A program made the position numbers and the translations under genes. The notes beneath the pieces were generated by a model. It was not told where the DNA came from and ran no database searches. It saw nothing but the letters and a program-made list of their open reading frames with translations. From positions 1 to 64,000 of the forward strand of contig NVWP01000033.1 of NCBI GenBank assembly GCA_002733705.1: a stretch of DNA of 64,000 nucleotides, written 5' to 3'. Position 1 is the stretch's first letter. Every line of letters begins with the position of its first letter. This document shows positions 9,057-18,197 of this stretch, one piece after another. This DNA is from Henriciella sp. (GTDB lineage Bacteria; Pseudomonadota; Alphaproteobacteria; Caulobacterales; Hyphomonadaceae).

Positions 9057-9383
9057 ATGTCCGCACTTCGCAGGAAGGCCGCCCACGCGGCCCTGAAAAC
9101 GTACAAGCTGACCCTGTCCCCGGCCTTTCAGGTCTTTGGGGCGCAGTGCCGCCATGCGCCGTCCTGCAGCGAATACTGCGCTGAGTGCGTTTCCCGTCAT
9201 GGCTTCTGGACCGGCGGATGGATGACGCTGGCCAGGCTTTCGCGCTGCCGCCCCGGCGGCTCGAGGGGCTATGACCCTGTTCCAGAGACAGCAGACACGA
9301 CACCTTTCTGGGCACCATGGCGTGCCGGGGACTGGGCCAGAACAGAGCGGCCCTTCCCCGATGCCGGCCCCGGAATGAACTGA
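9057..9383 (+). CDS. yidD: Membrane protein insertion efficiency factor YidD
   Basis: 108-aa small basic protein of the YidD family. It helps the YidC insertase at the inner membrane. The hallmark is the cysteine-rich stretch CRHAPSCSEYCAECVSRHG near residues 31-49. An amphipathic N-terminal helix precedes it, and RCRPGGSRGYDPVP follows. In many bacteria it sits with rnpA, rpmH and yidC, but here it is 12 bp upstream of thrS and probably cotranscribed with it. The tail after residue 80 is longer than in the core family. Confidence 0.93.
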   Translation: MSALRRKAAHAALKTYKLTLSPAFQVFGAQCRHAPSCSEYCAECVSRHGFWTGGWMTLARLSRCRPGGSRGYDPVPETADTTPFWAPWRAGDWARTERPFPDAGPGMN

Positions 9384-9395
9384 AAAGCAAAACCA

Positions 9396-11372
9396 ATGAT
9401 CAATGTAACGCTCCCCGATGGATCGCAGCGACAGTATGAAGACGGCGCAAGCCCGGCAGATGTTGCTGAATCCATTTCAAAATCGCTCGCCAAGGCGGCG
9501 CTGGCCGCCAAGGTGAATGGCGAGATGTACGACCTCAACCGCCCGCTGGAAGGCGACGCCGAGGTCGCCATCGTCACCGCAAAGGATGAGGATGGGCTGG
9601 ACCTCATCCGTCACGACGCCGCCCATGTGCTCGCGCAGGCGGTTCAGGAGCTCTATCCCGACACGCAGGTTACGATCGGCCCGGTGATCGATGACGGCTT
9701 CTATTACGACTTTGCCCGCGAAACGCCTTTCTCCACGGAGGATTTCGAGCGCATCGAGAAGAAGATGGAAGAGATCATCGACAAGGACTACCCGATCACG
9801 CGGGAAGTCTGGTCGAAGGATGAAGCCATCGAGACGTTCAAGAAGATCGGCGAAGACTATAAGGCCCAGATCATCGACGACATCATCCCGCCGGGCGACC
9901 CCATCACGGTCTACAAGCAGGGCGACTGGTTCGACCTCTGCCGCGGCCCGCACCTGCCCTCGACCGGTAAACTCCCCAAGGCGTTCAAGCTGATGAAGCT
10001 TGCCGGGGCCTATTGGCGCGGCGACAGTAATAATGAGATGCTGCAGCGCATGTACGGGACGGCCTGGGCGAATGAAAAGGACCTCAAGGCCCACCTGGTA
10101 CGTATCGAGGAAGCGGAAAAACGCGACCACAGGAAGCTCGGCCAGCAGCTGGACCTCTTCCATCTCCAGCCAGAGGCGCAAGGCTCGGTCTTCTGGCACC
10201 CGAAAGGCTATATGATCTGGCGCCAGCTGGAGGCTTATATCCGCCGCCAGCAGGACGAGGACGGCTATCTGGAAGTGAAGACGCCGCAATTGCTGAATTC
10301 GGTCTTCTGGCAGCAGTCCGGCCACTGGGACAAGTTCCGCGAGAACATGTTTGTCGTGCCTGACGAAATCCCGTCCACGGACGATGAGGGGCCCATCCTC
10401 TCGGGCGATGCGGACCTTATGGCGCTGAAGCCGATGAACTGCCCGGCACACGTGCAGATCTTCAAGCACGATCAGCGCTCCTATCGGGACCTGCCGATCC
10501 GCATGGCGGAATTTGGCTGCTGCCACCGCAACGAGGCGCATGGCGCCCTGCACGGCCTGATGCGGGTGCGTCAGATGACGCAGGACGATGCGCACATCTT
10601 CTGCCGCGAAGACCAGATCGCAGACGAGACGCTGCGTTTCCTGAAACTCTTCGAACGCGTCTACAAGGATTTCGGCCTGACCGAGATTTCCTACAAGCTC
10701 GCCACGCGCCCGGAAGTCCGCGGCGGCACGGACGAGAACTGGGACCGCGCCGAGGGGGCGCTGGCCGATGCGCTGACGGCGGCAGGTCTCGATTTCGACT
10801 ATGCCGAGGGTGAAGGGGCCTTCTATGGCCCGAAACTGGAATTCCATCTGACGGACGCCATCGGCCGGACCTGGCAGTGCGGCACCTTCCAGCTCGACTA
10901 TGTCCTGCCTGAGCGCCTGGACGCCGAATATACCGGCTCTGATGGCAACAAGCACCGCCCGGTCATGTTGCACCGTGCCGTATACGGCACGTTCGAACGC
11001 TTCATGGGCATCCTGATCGAGAACTATTCCGGGGCCTTCCCGATGTGGCTCGCCCCGACGCATGTCGTGGTGGCGACGATTACGTCTGAAGCGGACGAGT
11101 ATGCCGAAAAGGCTGCTGCGCGGCTTCGCAAGGCGGGGCTTCGTGTCGAGGTCGATACGCGCAATGAGAAGATCAACTACAAGGTCCGGGAGCACTCGCT
11201 TCAGAAGGTGCCAGTGATCGCGGTCGTCGGTGCCCGTGAGGCCGAGGAAGGCACGCTTGCGCTGCGCCGTTTCGGCTCCAAGGGCCAGACGATCCTCAGC
11301 CTGGAGGAAGCGGCCTCCACGCTCGCGGACGAAGCGACGGCGCCCGACCTCAAGCGGCAGGGAGCGGTCTGA
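9396..11372 (+). CDS. thrS: Threonyl-tRNA synthetase
   Basis: Class II synthetase of 658 aa. The N-terminal TGS domain (residues 1-60, starting [17 protein letters not shown]) is followed by the editing domain with [10 protein letters not shown] and a later [10 protein letters not shown]. The catalytic core contains [12 protein letters not shown] (zinc cysteine), [12 protein letters not shown] (motif 2) and [13 protein letters not shown] (motif 3). The anticodon-binding domain is at the C-terminus, from about residue 555. All elements are intact, and editing of Ser-tRNA is expected. The next gene begins 1 bp after the stop. Confidence 0.97.
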   Translation: MINVTLPDGSQRQYEDGASPADVAESISKSLAKAALAAKVNGEMYDLNRPLEGDAEVAIVTAKDEDGLDLIRHDAAHVLAQAVQELYPDTQVTIGPVIDDGFYYDFARETPFSTEDFERIEKKMEEIIDKDYPITREVWSKDEAIETFKKIGEDYKAQIIDDIIPPGDPITVYKQGDWFDLCRGPHLPSTGKLPKAFKLMKLAGAYWRGDSNNEMLQRMYGTAWANEKDLKAHLVRIEEAEKRDHRKLGQQLDLFHLQPEAQGSVFWHPKGYMIWRQLEAYIRRQQDEDGYLEVKTPQLLNSVFWQQSGHWDKFRENMFVVPDEIPSTDDEGPILSGDADLMALKPMNCPAHVQIFKHDQRSYRDLPIRMAEFGCCHRNEAHGALHGLMRVRQMTQDDAHIFCREDQIADETLRFLKLFERVYKDFGLTEISYKLATRPEVRGGTDENWDRAEGALADALTAAGLDFDYAEGEGAFYGPKLEFHLTDAIGRTWQCGTFQLDYVLPERLDAEYTGSDGNKHRPVMLHRAVYGTFERFMGILIENYSGAFPMWLAPTHVVVATITSEADEYAEKAAARLRKAGLRVEVDTRNEKINYKVREHSLQKVPVIAVVGAREAEEGTLALRRFGSKGQTILSLEEAASTLADEATAPDLKRQGAV

Positions 11373-11373
11373 T

Positions 11374-12663
11374 ATGTCACAGGCACGGGGGTCCGGTTAC
11401 GCGGTCGTTCTGGCGGCCGCTTTTGTTCTCTGGGTCCCCGTCGCCCTCTTCGGCGCGCAGGGCTATTCCGGTCTGATCGGCCTCACCGGTATAGCCGCAG
11501 CTTTCTTTGCCCCCCTGCGCAAGACGAACCTTATCGTGATCGCGGTGGCCGCGCTCGTGCTCTGGTCTGCCTTGAGCAGCCTGTGGTCGCCCGAGACCGG
11601 CAGCGCGGTGGCTGGCGCACTTTCGGATGGCGATTTCAATGTGGATGCGGCAGGCGTTCGGATCCTGCTGACGGCGCTTGCCGGCACGCTGACACTGGCG
11701 GCGGCGCTTCGCATCCCGCCGGGAAGAGGACGCAAGTCGCTCTTTATTGTCGGGGCCATGCTAGGCGTTCACGGACTGCTCACGCTGGCCATGGCACTTC
11801 TGCCGGACACGACGTTGAGCATCTACGCTCCGTTCAGCGACCCCCACATTGAAGCCCCGCAGAATATCCTGCGCAGTGCAAATGCCTTCCTGATCGGTAT
11901 TCCTATCCTGCTGGGCCTGGCCTGTGCCTTTGCCGGACGCTCCAGCGTCGCTGTCTGCCTGACGCTGCTGGCCATCTCTTTCGTGGCCTTCCTCCAGCTT
12001 GGCTCGGACGTGGCCCTGCTCGGGATCGTCACCATTTCCATCTCGATTGGCCTCGTCCTGATCTTTGTCCAGCTGGGTTTTCGCATCCTGATGTGCGTCA
12101 TTGCGACCGTCATCCTTGTTTCACCCGTGCTGCTTGGCGTCGGGGGGGCCGCGCTCTCTCGCACGGATGTGCCCCTGCCCTCTTCGGTGCAGTCGCGGGT
12201 CTGGGCCTGGCAGCTTACGGCGGAAAAGATTCCGGACCGCCCGCTGACCGGACACGGCATCGAAGCCTCCAAGGAATGGCGCGACACATTCGGCGACCGG
12301 CCCGAACTGCTTCGCCAGATGATCCACAGCACCGGCGTCGATGATGGACGCTGGGAGGTCTACCGCATTCTTCCGGGCCACCCGCACAATATGGGCCTGC
12401 AGCTCTGGGGCGAGACAGGGCTGATCGGTGTTTCGCTCGCGATTGCAGTGCTTCTGATCATCGGCTGGCGTCTGCCCCCGCCGGGCGACATGCCCATTCC
12501 AACACGGATCGCGGCTGCCAGCCTGATCGGTGCCTCCTTCGCCCTGTTCAGCCTCTCCTATAGCGTCTGGAATGAGGCTTTCTGGGCCACGATCGGGGTT
12601 GCGGCGGCCGGTGTCATCCTGCTCGACAGGGCCACACGACCGGAGGAAACGCCAGAGCCATGA
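11374..12663 (+). CDS. O-antigen ligase / polymerase-like membrane protein
   Basis: 429-aa polytopic membrane protein with about eleven hydrophobic segments and one large periplasmic loop (roughly residues 275-350). That loop contains PLTGHGIEASKEWRD and the HPHNMGLQLWGETGLIG motif of the Wzy_C/WaaL superfamily. Such proteins join or polymerise lipid-linked O-glycans on the periplasmic face. The start at 11374 follows the thrS stop by 1 bp. Its stop overlaps the next start (ATGA at 12660), which places it in one operon with the glycosyltransferase behind it. It could be a ligase or a polymerase. Confidence 0.82.
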   Translation: MSQARGSGYAVVLAAAFVLWVPVALFGAQGYSGLIGLTGIAAAFFAPLRKTNLIVIAVAALVLWSALSSLWSPETGSAVAGALSDGDFNVDAAGVRILLTALAGTLTLAAALRIPPGRGRKSLFIVGAMLGVHGLLTLAMALLPDTTLSIYAPFSDPHIEAPQNILRSANAFLIGIPILLGLACAFAGRSSVAVCLTLLAISFVAFLQLGSDVALLGIVTISISIGLVLIFVQLGFRILMCVIATVILVSPVLLGVGGAALSRTDVPLPSSVQSRVWAWQLTAEKIPDRPLTGHGIEASKEWRDTFGDRPELLRQMIHSTGVDDGRWEVYRILPGHPHNMGLQLWGETGLIGVSLAIAVLLIIGWRLPPPGDMPIPTRIAAASLIGASFALFSLSYSVWNEAFWATIGVAAAGVILLDRATRPEETPEP

Positions 12664-13493
12664 CGCCTCCGGTCACGACCGCCATCGTCGTGAGTTACTA
12701 TACCGGCCCGCGGCTCAAGGAGTGTCTCTATGCACTCGCCAGCGACCCGGCAGTGACCGCAATCCATATCGTAGACAATGGGAATCCCGAGTCGATGCGG
12801 CGCTGGCTCCATGGGTTTGCAGACGCGCGTCAGGGCGTGAAACTCATCGACGCAGGCGAAAATATCGGTTTCGGCGCGGGTGTTAATCTGGGGGCAGAAG
12901 GCGCCGCAGACGGCCACCTTCTCATCATCAATCCTGACGCCGTCCTCAAACGCGGCAGTGTCGAGGCGATGGCAGAGGCCATGGCGGGCGCGCCTGCGCC
13001 GTGCATCATTGGCGGCAGGATTTTCGATACCCACGGCATCGAGGCGCGCGGCCCGCGCCGAAGGCGTCTCACCTTGTGGCGGGCGCTGACGAGCTTTGCC
13101 GGCTGGAACACCTGAACGCTGGAGAAGACGCCGGCGCCGGAGGGGGCGGTTCCTATGGATGTGGTCTCAGGCGCGCTGATGTTTACACGGGCCGAAGACT
13201 TCAGGACGCTGGGCGGATTCGATGAGGAGTTCTTCCTGCATGTCGAAGATGTCGACATCTGCAGGCGCGCCCATGAGGCCGGCGGATCCGTTATCTACAC
13301 ACCGCTTGCCGGCGCATTGCATTATGGTGCTACCTCCGAGGCCCCTGCCCGGCGGGTCGCCCGCAACAAGGCCGACAATCTCATTCTCTATTTCAGGAAA
13401 TACGCGTCGAACCCGTTCGAACGGCTGATCATTTCAGCGCTTGCGCCGCTCCTGCGCTTCGCAATTACATTTCGCACGCCTGGTCAGGGCTGA
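12660..13493 (+). pseudogene. Family 2 glycosyltransferase interrupted by in-frame TGA
   Basis: One reading frame runs from 12660 to 13493 (278 codons) but holds a TGA at 13113-13115, codon 152. Before it is the GT-A part (TTAIVVSYYTGPRLKECLYA, HIVDNGNPE, GENIGFGAGVNLGA, LLIINPDAVL). After it are the matching rhamnosyltransferase-type motifs VVSGALMFTRAEDF, LGGFDEEFFLHVEDVDICRR and HYGATSEAP. Both halves belong to one protein of about 277 aa similar to WbbL-type rhamnosyltransferases. A single base change would restore it. It is translationally coupled to the O-antigen ligase-like gene. It is either a recent nonsense mutation or a sequence error. Confidence 0.85.
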
Positions 13494-14542
13494 AAGTCGG
13501 AGGGCGGCAGGGGCGCGGTCTCCTCGGCAGCCGGCTCCACCAGACGGGAGATGTCGGGCGCGAACTCCTGCCAGTCATATTCGGTCAGGCGAAACGCATA
13601 GGGTTCCGCGCGGTCATTGATGGTACGCGCGCGGCGTGCGCCCTCGCCGGCCTCAATGGCGCGGAAAGTGACCCAGAACCCGTCGTCCTGCTGCCAGGCG
13701 CGAAGGTCGATCTCCAGCCCGTCAAAGGTCTGGCTGATATGACGCGAAACCGCCCGGCCCGTCAGCTCCTCGACCGGCTTGACGTCCAGCGGCGCAAGCC
13801 GCGTGACCGCCAGGGCCGTAGTGGAGACCGCAAGCGGGTTGGTCACGACATAATCCTGATAGGGCGGAGCCGGCCTGAAGCTTCGGGCATCGCTGCCTGG
13901 CTCGCGGGTGAGATAGACCGACTGCCCGGAGCCGTCAGTGAGGCGGACAGCCGAGACGGCAGAGGGCTCGATATCGACGATGTCGAGGTCCAACCAGGCC
14001 TCGCGCGTTCGCATGGGCGGCAGCTCGCCCCGCACCCGGAAGGCAATCATCTCATCGGGCATCCGCGCATAGGTATACTGGTTACGCCGGCCCGTAATCA
14101 TTTCTGCGGTCTTGGCGCCGTCACTTGCAAAGACCTCCACCAGAGTCCCGTTTCCATCCTCGCGTGGGTCGCCCAGTGAGAGAAACGACATGCGCTCCGG
14201 TGTTGAGGTCCGCCGCTCTCCCCAACTCAGCGTCTCCAGGCCTGCGAGCAGGGTATCGATCTGGTCCTGTATGACCGGATAGTTGCCGGACTCGGCCAGT
14301 ACCCAGCCCTCGTCACCCTTAACAAGCGTGTAGGCGCCATCCGCCTGCGTTACGCGGATACGCGCAATCTCTCCCTTTATGGCAGAGAAATTCGTCAGCA
14401 CCGGATTGCCGGTCCGGGGACTGGACGTGCTGCCGGAGGCATTAAAGAGCGCCATCAGGACATAGAGAATCCAGAGCGCAGCCACGGCGATGGAAAGGCG
14501 CTGGACCAGGATGGCACGTTTGCGGTCGAGGCGGCGGCTCAT
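13484..14542 (-). CDS. DUF4340 protein of Gld-like ABC system
   Basis: 352-aa protein with one N-terminal membrane helix (about residues 17-35) and a long periplasmic part of repeated beta-alpha units, such as ISAIKGEIARIRV-type and GWVLAESGNYPVIQDQIDTLLAGL segments. This is the DUF4340 family that often follows GldG homologues. The start at 14542 is set by the 4-bp ATGA overlap with the upstream gene. It is the last of four coupled genes. Its end overlaps the end of the broken glycosyltransferase by 10 bp, tail to tail. Its role is unknown. Confidence 0.8.
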   Translation of the reverse strand: MSRRLDRKRAILVQRLSIAVAALWILYVLMALFNASGSTSSPRTGNPVLTNFSAIKGEIARIRVTQADGAYTLVKGDEGWVLAESGNYPVIQDQIDTLLAGLETLSWGERRTSTPERMSFLSLGDPREDGNGTLVEVFASDGAKTAEMITGRRNQYTYARMPDEMIAFRVRGELPPMRTREAWLDLDIVDIEPSAVSAVRLTDGSGQSVYLTREPGSDARSFRPAPPYQDYVVTNPLAVSTTALAVTRLAPLDVKPVEELTGRAVSRHISQTFDGLEIDLRAWQQDDGFWVTFRAIEAGEGARRARTINDRAEPYAFRLTEYDWQEFAPDISRLVEPAAEETAPLPPSDFQP

Positions 14543-16419
14543 GCGCTGAGACTCCGGCGCCGGCGCCACCAGACAAAGAGACCGATCGCCCCGATCAGAA
14601 GCGGCCCCGCGAAGATGTTGATGAATTTCAGCCAGGCTTCGAGCGCGTCGATGTCGCGGCGAAAGTCGCGCTCGATGGCACGCAGGCGTTCGCGCGTCTC
14701 GGTCACTTCCATACGAAGGCGTGAAAGCTCTTCCTGTTGGTCCGGGGTCAGATTGGCCCCAGTGGCTGTATCGATGCTGACCGCCTGTGAACCGCCGGTC
14801 TGGAGCAGCTCTTCAAGGCGGGCCTCGGTCTCCGCCAACTGCGTTTCCAGCTGGCCCTGCTCATCGAAAAACTCGGTCTGGGCCTCGTCGCGCATACGCT
14901 CAACGCGTGTCATGGTCCGTCGGCTGGAGGCGCGCGCCCTGAGGCTAAGCAGGCTCGCCTCGCCTGACAGCATGTCGAGAACATTCATGAGGAGCGCGCC
15001 ATTGTCGGCAAAGGCGCTCTGGCGCTGTAGATCGATATAGAGACCATCATCGACGAGGTCGGCATCCGAGAAGACAAGCACTTCGGCAGGCTGTTCGCTG
15101 GAAGCGATATGCGGCTCTGCGTTCGCAATGGCGCGGGCCGCGAATTCGGCCATGACAGGGTCTTCCGGCAGTTCGGGATCGGGCGCCCCGTCCGGAAAGG
15201 CAGAGACCAGCGTGCCATGGACCCGAACCGCAAGGGCTTTGGCCCCTTCAAGCGGCTCATAGAGCGCCAGCGACTCTTCCACGGTGAGATCCTTGACCGC
15301 CTCATCGGCCTCTATCCACGAGGGCGCAGGCCCTGTTTCGATCAGAACCTCCTTGTCGATGGGAGAGTCTTCATCCAGCACCAGCGCCCCCGGGGACGCG
15401 AAATTGACAGAACGCGAGAGGTGCGCGGTCAGGATGCTTTCCTGGGACATCATCGCGGGCGGCGTCGACACATAGAGCGGATGGCGCACGATGCCGGTCC
15501 GCCCGCTGCCCGTCGGGGCCTGTATGGGCAGTGCCGTTTCTGTATCGGCAACCGCGTCCGGCGCGAGGCTCACACCCCAGACCGGGCCGAACCGGCCCAG
15601 ATCGGAGCGTATGTGACGCTCCACCAGCCGGCTCTGTGGTTTCGGCGAGGTTTTTGCCGCGGGATCGACAAGGATCGCCGCGCGTCCGGTTCGCAGGATG
15701 AACTGATCGACAAGCCAGGACTGCCACTCCGACAGTCCCGGCGGATGGATCATGATGAGCGCGTCCATATCCTGCGGCAGTTCGAAGAAATCTTCCTCGA
15801 TCTGGACGATGTCGAATGTGCGCTCCATTTCCCCCCGCAGAGAATAGCCGCCCTCCTCTTTCATGCCGGGCAGGGTCGTCAGCACACCGATCAGAGGAGC
15901 TTCCGGCCGGTCCAACCGCGCCACAAGGCGGGTCAGATCATATTCCAGCGTCTCTTCCTGGTCGGGTGACAGGAAGTCCAGCACGCGTTGTTCGTCGACT
16001 GAATTGCGTCCGATAATGCCGAAATAAAGCGGGTCATCCCCCTCGGTATCGACCGCCCGGATGCCGGCTGCGAGCGCTTCATCCTCTGCCTGTGAGAAAG
16101 GCTGCGGGTCGATTTCCTCGATCCGCAGCTGGCTGCCGGCCACGGCCTTGTAGGAATCGAGAAGCTCTCTCACGCGGGAAGCATAGGCGCGGATTTCAGG
16201 ATAATCCTGACCGACACTGCGGGTGTAGACGAAAGTGATCTCAACAGGCTCGCTGAGCCCTCGCAGCACATCCGCGGTCTCATCGGACAGCGTGAAGAGG
16301 TGGTTTTCTGTGAAGTCCACTCGTGCCGGCCGCGCCAGCGGATAGACGATCAGCGTCGCGGCGACGAAAAGTGCCACGATAAGAGCCGTTGCGGCAGGCA
16401 GGAAGCGGCGCGGCGTCAT
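14539..16419 (-). CDS. GldG-like ABC-type auxiliary protein
   Basis: 626 aa. An N-terminal membrane helix (residues 8-28) is followed by a large periplasmic GldG/IFT52-like domain (VDFTENHLFTLSDET, VEITFVYTRSVGQDYPEIRAYA, YDLTRLVARLDRP, DALIMIHPPGLSEWQ). A coiled coil (about residues 505-600, ERMRDEAQTEFFDEQGQLE through LRMEVTETRERL) leads to a second membrane helix and a basic RRRRSL tail. It matches the ABC-auxiliary family named from Flavobacterium gliding, also common in non-gliding proteobacteria. It overlaps the permease gene by 1 bp. Confidence 0.88.
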   Translation of the reverse strand: MTPRRFLPAATALIVALFVAATLIVYPLARPARVDFTENHLFTLSDETADVLRGLSEPVEITFVYTRSVGQDYPEIRAYASRVRELLDSYKAVAGSQLRIEEIDPQPFSQAEDEALAAGIRAVDTEGDDPLYFGIIGRNSVDEQRVLDFLSPDQEETLEYDLTRLVARLDRPEAPLIGVLTTLPGMKEEGGYSLRGEMERTFDIVQIEEDFFELPQDMDALIMIHPPGLSEWQSWLVDQFILRTGRAAILVDPAAKTSPKPQSRLVERHIRSDLGRFGPVWGVSLAPDAVADTETALPIQAPTGSGRTGIVRHPLYVSTPPAMMSQESILTAHLSRSVNFASPGALVLDEDSPIDKEVLIETGPAPSWIEADEAVKDLTVEESLALYEPLEGAKALAVRVHGTLVSAFPDGAPDPELPEDPVMAEFAARAIANAEPHIASSEQPAEVLVFSDADLVDDGLYIDLQRQSAFADNGALLMNVLDMLSGEASLLSLRARASSRRTMTRVERMRDEAQTEFFDEQGQLETQLAETEARLEELLQTGGSQAVSIDTATGANLTPDQQEELSRLRMEVTETRERLRAIERDFRRDIDALEAWLKFINIFAGPLLIGAIGLFVWWRRRRSLSA

Positions 16420-17180
16420 CAGGCCACCGCCCGCTTGTGCGCAACCCAGACCGTGTTGAGCGACAGCCAGAGAGCGATCACCCCGCAGAAATAGAGGAGG
16501 GCCCGCAGCTCCAGCACGCCGCGCTGGGCGGTCTCGAAATAGGTCAGGAAGGAGAACTGGGCGACAAGCTCACCGGCGCCGGGCCCGATGAGGCCCGAAA
16601 TCGCCCCGAGCAGCATGGGCCAGCCAGCCGCCGTAAACATGAAAGCCACCACGATCCCGGCGATATAAGCCAGGACCTGGCTGGAAAAGAGCGATGACAT
16701 GGCCGCCCCGATGGACAGGAAAGCACCCGCCATCAGCAGGCTTGTCAGATAGGTGATGGCAATCGCGCCATTATCGGGTGCGCCGAGATAGTTCACCGTG
16801 ATCCACATCGGGAAGGTCAGCACAAGCGAGAGCGCCGCAACAGTCCAGGCCGCCAGCAATTTGCCTGCGGCCAGACCGAACAGGCTGACGGGGAGGGAAA
16901 ACAGGATTTCGGTTGTGCCAAGGGCTGCCTCATCGGCCCATAGGCGCATGGAGAGGGCCGGCAGAAAGATCATGTAGAGCCAGGGGTGCCAGTAGAAGAA
17001 AGGCTGCAGGTCGGCGAGCCCGGTATCGAAGAAGCGGGAGGCTTCCCAGGTGAAAACGCCAAGCAGCATCAGGAAAATCGCGACGAAGACATAGGCAAGC
17101 GGCGTTGCAAAATATGCCCGCACCTCGCGGATATAGCTCGCCCGGAGGCTTGTCAGCATGTCGGCAATCCAGACCTTCAT
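16419..17180 (-). CDS. ABC transporter permease, GldF-like
   Basis: 253-aa membrane protein with six predicted helices. It starts with YIREVRAYFATPLAYVFVAIFLMLLGVFTWEA, the typical opening of ABC-2 permeases of the GldF/NosY kind. Conserved IFLPALSMRLWADEAALGTTEILFSLPVS follows near residues 72-100. It should form the membrane channel with the ATPase encoded just upstream (4-bp overlap) and the GldG-like protein downstream. The substrate is unknown. Confidence 0.88.
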   Translation of the reverse strand: MKVWIADMLTSLRASYIREVRAYFATPLAYVFVAIFLMLLGVFTWEASRFFDTGLADLQPFFYWHPWLYMIFLPALSMRLWADEAALGTTEILFSLPVSLFGLAAGKLLAAWTVAALSLVLTFPMWITVNYLGAPDNGAIAITYLTSLLMAGAFLSIGAAMSSLFSSQVLAYIAGIVVAFMFTAAGWPMLLGAISGLIGPGAGELVAQFSFLTYFETAQRGVLELRALLYFCGVIALWLSLNTVWVAHKRAVA

Positions 17181-17905
17181 ACGGTTTCGGTCTCCTTGCG
17201 CGACACAAGCTCTATGAAGGTTTCTTCAAGTCCGCCACTGGACCGCTGGGCAAGTTCCTCAGGCGTGCCATCTGCGACGAGCCGCCCATGATCGATGATC
17301 ACCGCGCGCGTGCACATGACAGACACTTCCTCCAGCGTGTGGGTCGAGATGAGGATGGCCTTCTCTTTTGCCATGCGCGAGATCAGGGCGCGGACCGCGC
17401 GTTTCTGGATCGGGTCGAGGCCATCTGTCGGCTCATCCAGGATGAGCACGTCGGGATCGTGAAGCAGGGCACCCGCAAGACCGACGCGGCGGCGATAGCC
17501 TTTCGACAGGGTGGATATCTGTTTGTTGAGAACCGATCCGATGCGGGCATCGGCCACCACACGTTCAATTGCGGCGCGGCAGTCCCGCCGCGTGATGCGG
17601 TGGGCGGCGCAGAGGAAGTTCAGGAAATCGCGCGGTGTCATATCGGGATAGAGCGGCGCGCCTTCAGGCAGGAAACCAAGCCGGCGCTGGGCCTCACGGC
17701 GATCGGCCACAATCGAGTGGCCCGCAATCATGACGTCGCCTGAGTCCGGCTCTATGACGCCCGCGACGATACGCATTGTCGTCGACTTGCCCGCACCGTT
17801 CTGGCCGAGAAAGCCAAGCACCTCGCCCTTTTCCAGGCTGAAACTGACGGAATCGACCGCAAACCGGCCGTCAAAGGATTTCGAAAGCTGCTTCAGTTCG
17901 AGCAT
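17177..17905 (-). CDS. ABC transporter ATP-binding protein, GldA-like
   Basis: 242-aa ATPase. Walker A GQNGAGKST is at about residues 35-43 and the Q-loop is in GFLPEGAPLYPDMTPRDFL. The signature motif LSKGYRRRVGLAGALLHDP is followed by Walker B VLILDEPTDGLDP and the switch histidine in ILISTHTLEEV. It belongs to the ABC-2 export subfamily and is the first gene of the four-gene gldA-gldF-gldG-DUF4340 operon. All junctions overlap by 1 to 4 bp, which implies coupled translation and a single complex. Confidence 0.92.
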   Translation of the reverse strand: MLELKQLSKSFDGRFAVDSVSFSLEKGEVLGFLGQNGAGKSTTMRIVAGVIEPDSGDVMIAGHSIVADRREAQRRLGFLPEGAPLYPDMTPRDFLNFLCAAHRITRRDCRAAIERVVADARIGSVLNKQISTLSKGYRRRVGLAGALLHDPDVLILDEPTDGLDPIQKRAVRALISRMAKEKAILISTHTLEEVSVMCTRAVIIDHGRLVADGTPEELAQRSSGGLEETFIELVSRKETETV

Positions 17906-18197
17906 GTCGGGATCCGTAGCGACTCGCTACGTGCCTGACTAGCGGGCACCGCAGGCTCTGACCAGAGCAGGCAGCAACGGTCCCAGACAAATCTCGAAAA
18001 TTTGCCGCTTACGGATGAATTGTGAAGGGAAGGTGTCGGATAACGGTTACAGGTGCCCCGGGGGGCTGGGGGGGCTGATGGGTCCGGGAAACCTGCTGGA
18101 CACCGTCATCCGACAATTGCAAACTGTCGTCTATCGATGTCTGCGGCAAGGCCAGATTGAGGCTAAAACCTGTCTTTCTCATTACAAATGAGACAGA
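17906..18197. other. 292-bp gap rich in inverted repeats
   Basis: This is the gap between the divergent gldA-like and DUF2794 genes. It contains a small perfect hairpin (GTAGCG/CGCTAC, 17916-17930), a GTGCC/GGCAC hairpin (17931-17949), and a nested CCG..GCTCT..AGAGC..CGG fold at 17949-17980. The large hairpin with the G-rich loop (18034-18115) is listed separately, and a TCTCATT/AATGAGA hairpin lies at 18177-18193. The promoters of both genes must lie here, but none is clear. I see no protein-coding gene with support. Confidence 0.5.
18034..18115. ncRNA. Candidate structured RNA or element: long hairpin with G-quadruplex motif
   Basis: Outer arms TGTCGGATAACGG (18034-18046) and CCGTCATCCGACA (18103-18115) pair over 13 bp. 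On the plus strand there is one A-C mismatch, and on the minus strand this becomes a G-U pair. Inside, CAGGT/ACCTG and CCCGG/CCGGG extend the stem. The loop holds four G-tracts of 6, 7, 3 and 3 (18060-18088) with short spacers. No T-run follows on either strand, so it is not a simple terminator. Whether it is transcribed is unknown. Confidence 0.4.

Noticed and set aside
9477..11195. 572-aa minus-strand frame opposite thrS
   Set aside because: It is fully covered by thrS with all synthetase motifs on the plus strand; GC-rich genes often leave such open shadows.
13155..13493. Second half of the broken glycosyltransferase as a separate gene starting at ATG 13155
   Set aside because: It is in the same frame as the first half, has no ribosome binding site of note, and lacks the nucleotide-binding half that the enzyme needs.
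17945..17985. String GGCAGCAACGGT with flanking CCG/CGG pairs, reminiscent of the signal recognition particle RNA
   Set aside because: The GGAA-type tetraloop and the CAGG/AGCA loop context of SRP RNA are missing; a GCTCT/AGAGC stem with a GACC loop stands there instead, and the 5' and 3' ends do not pair.
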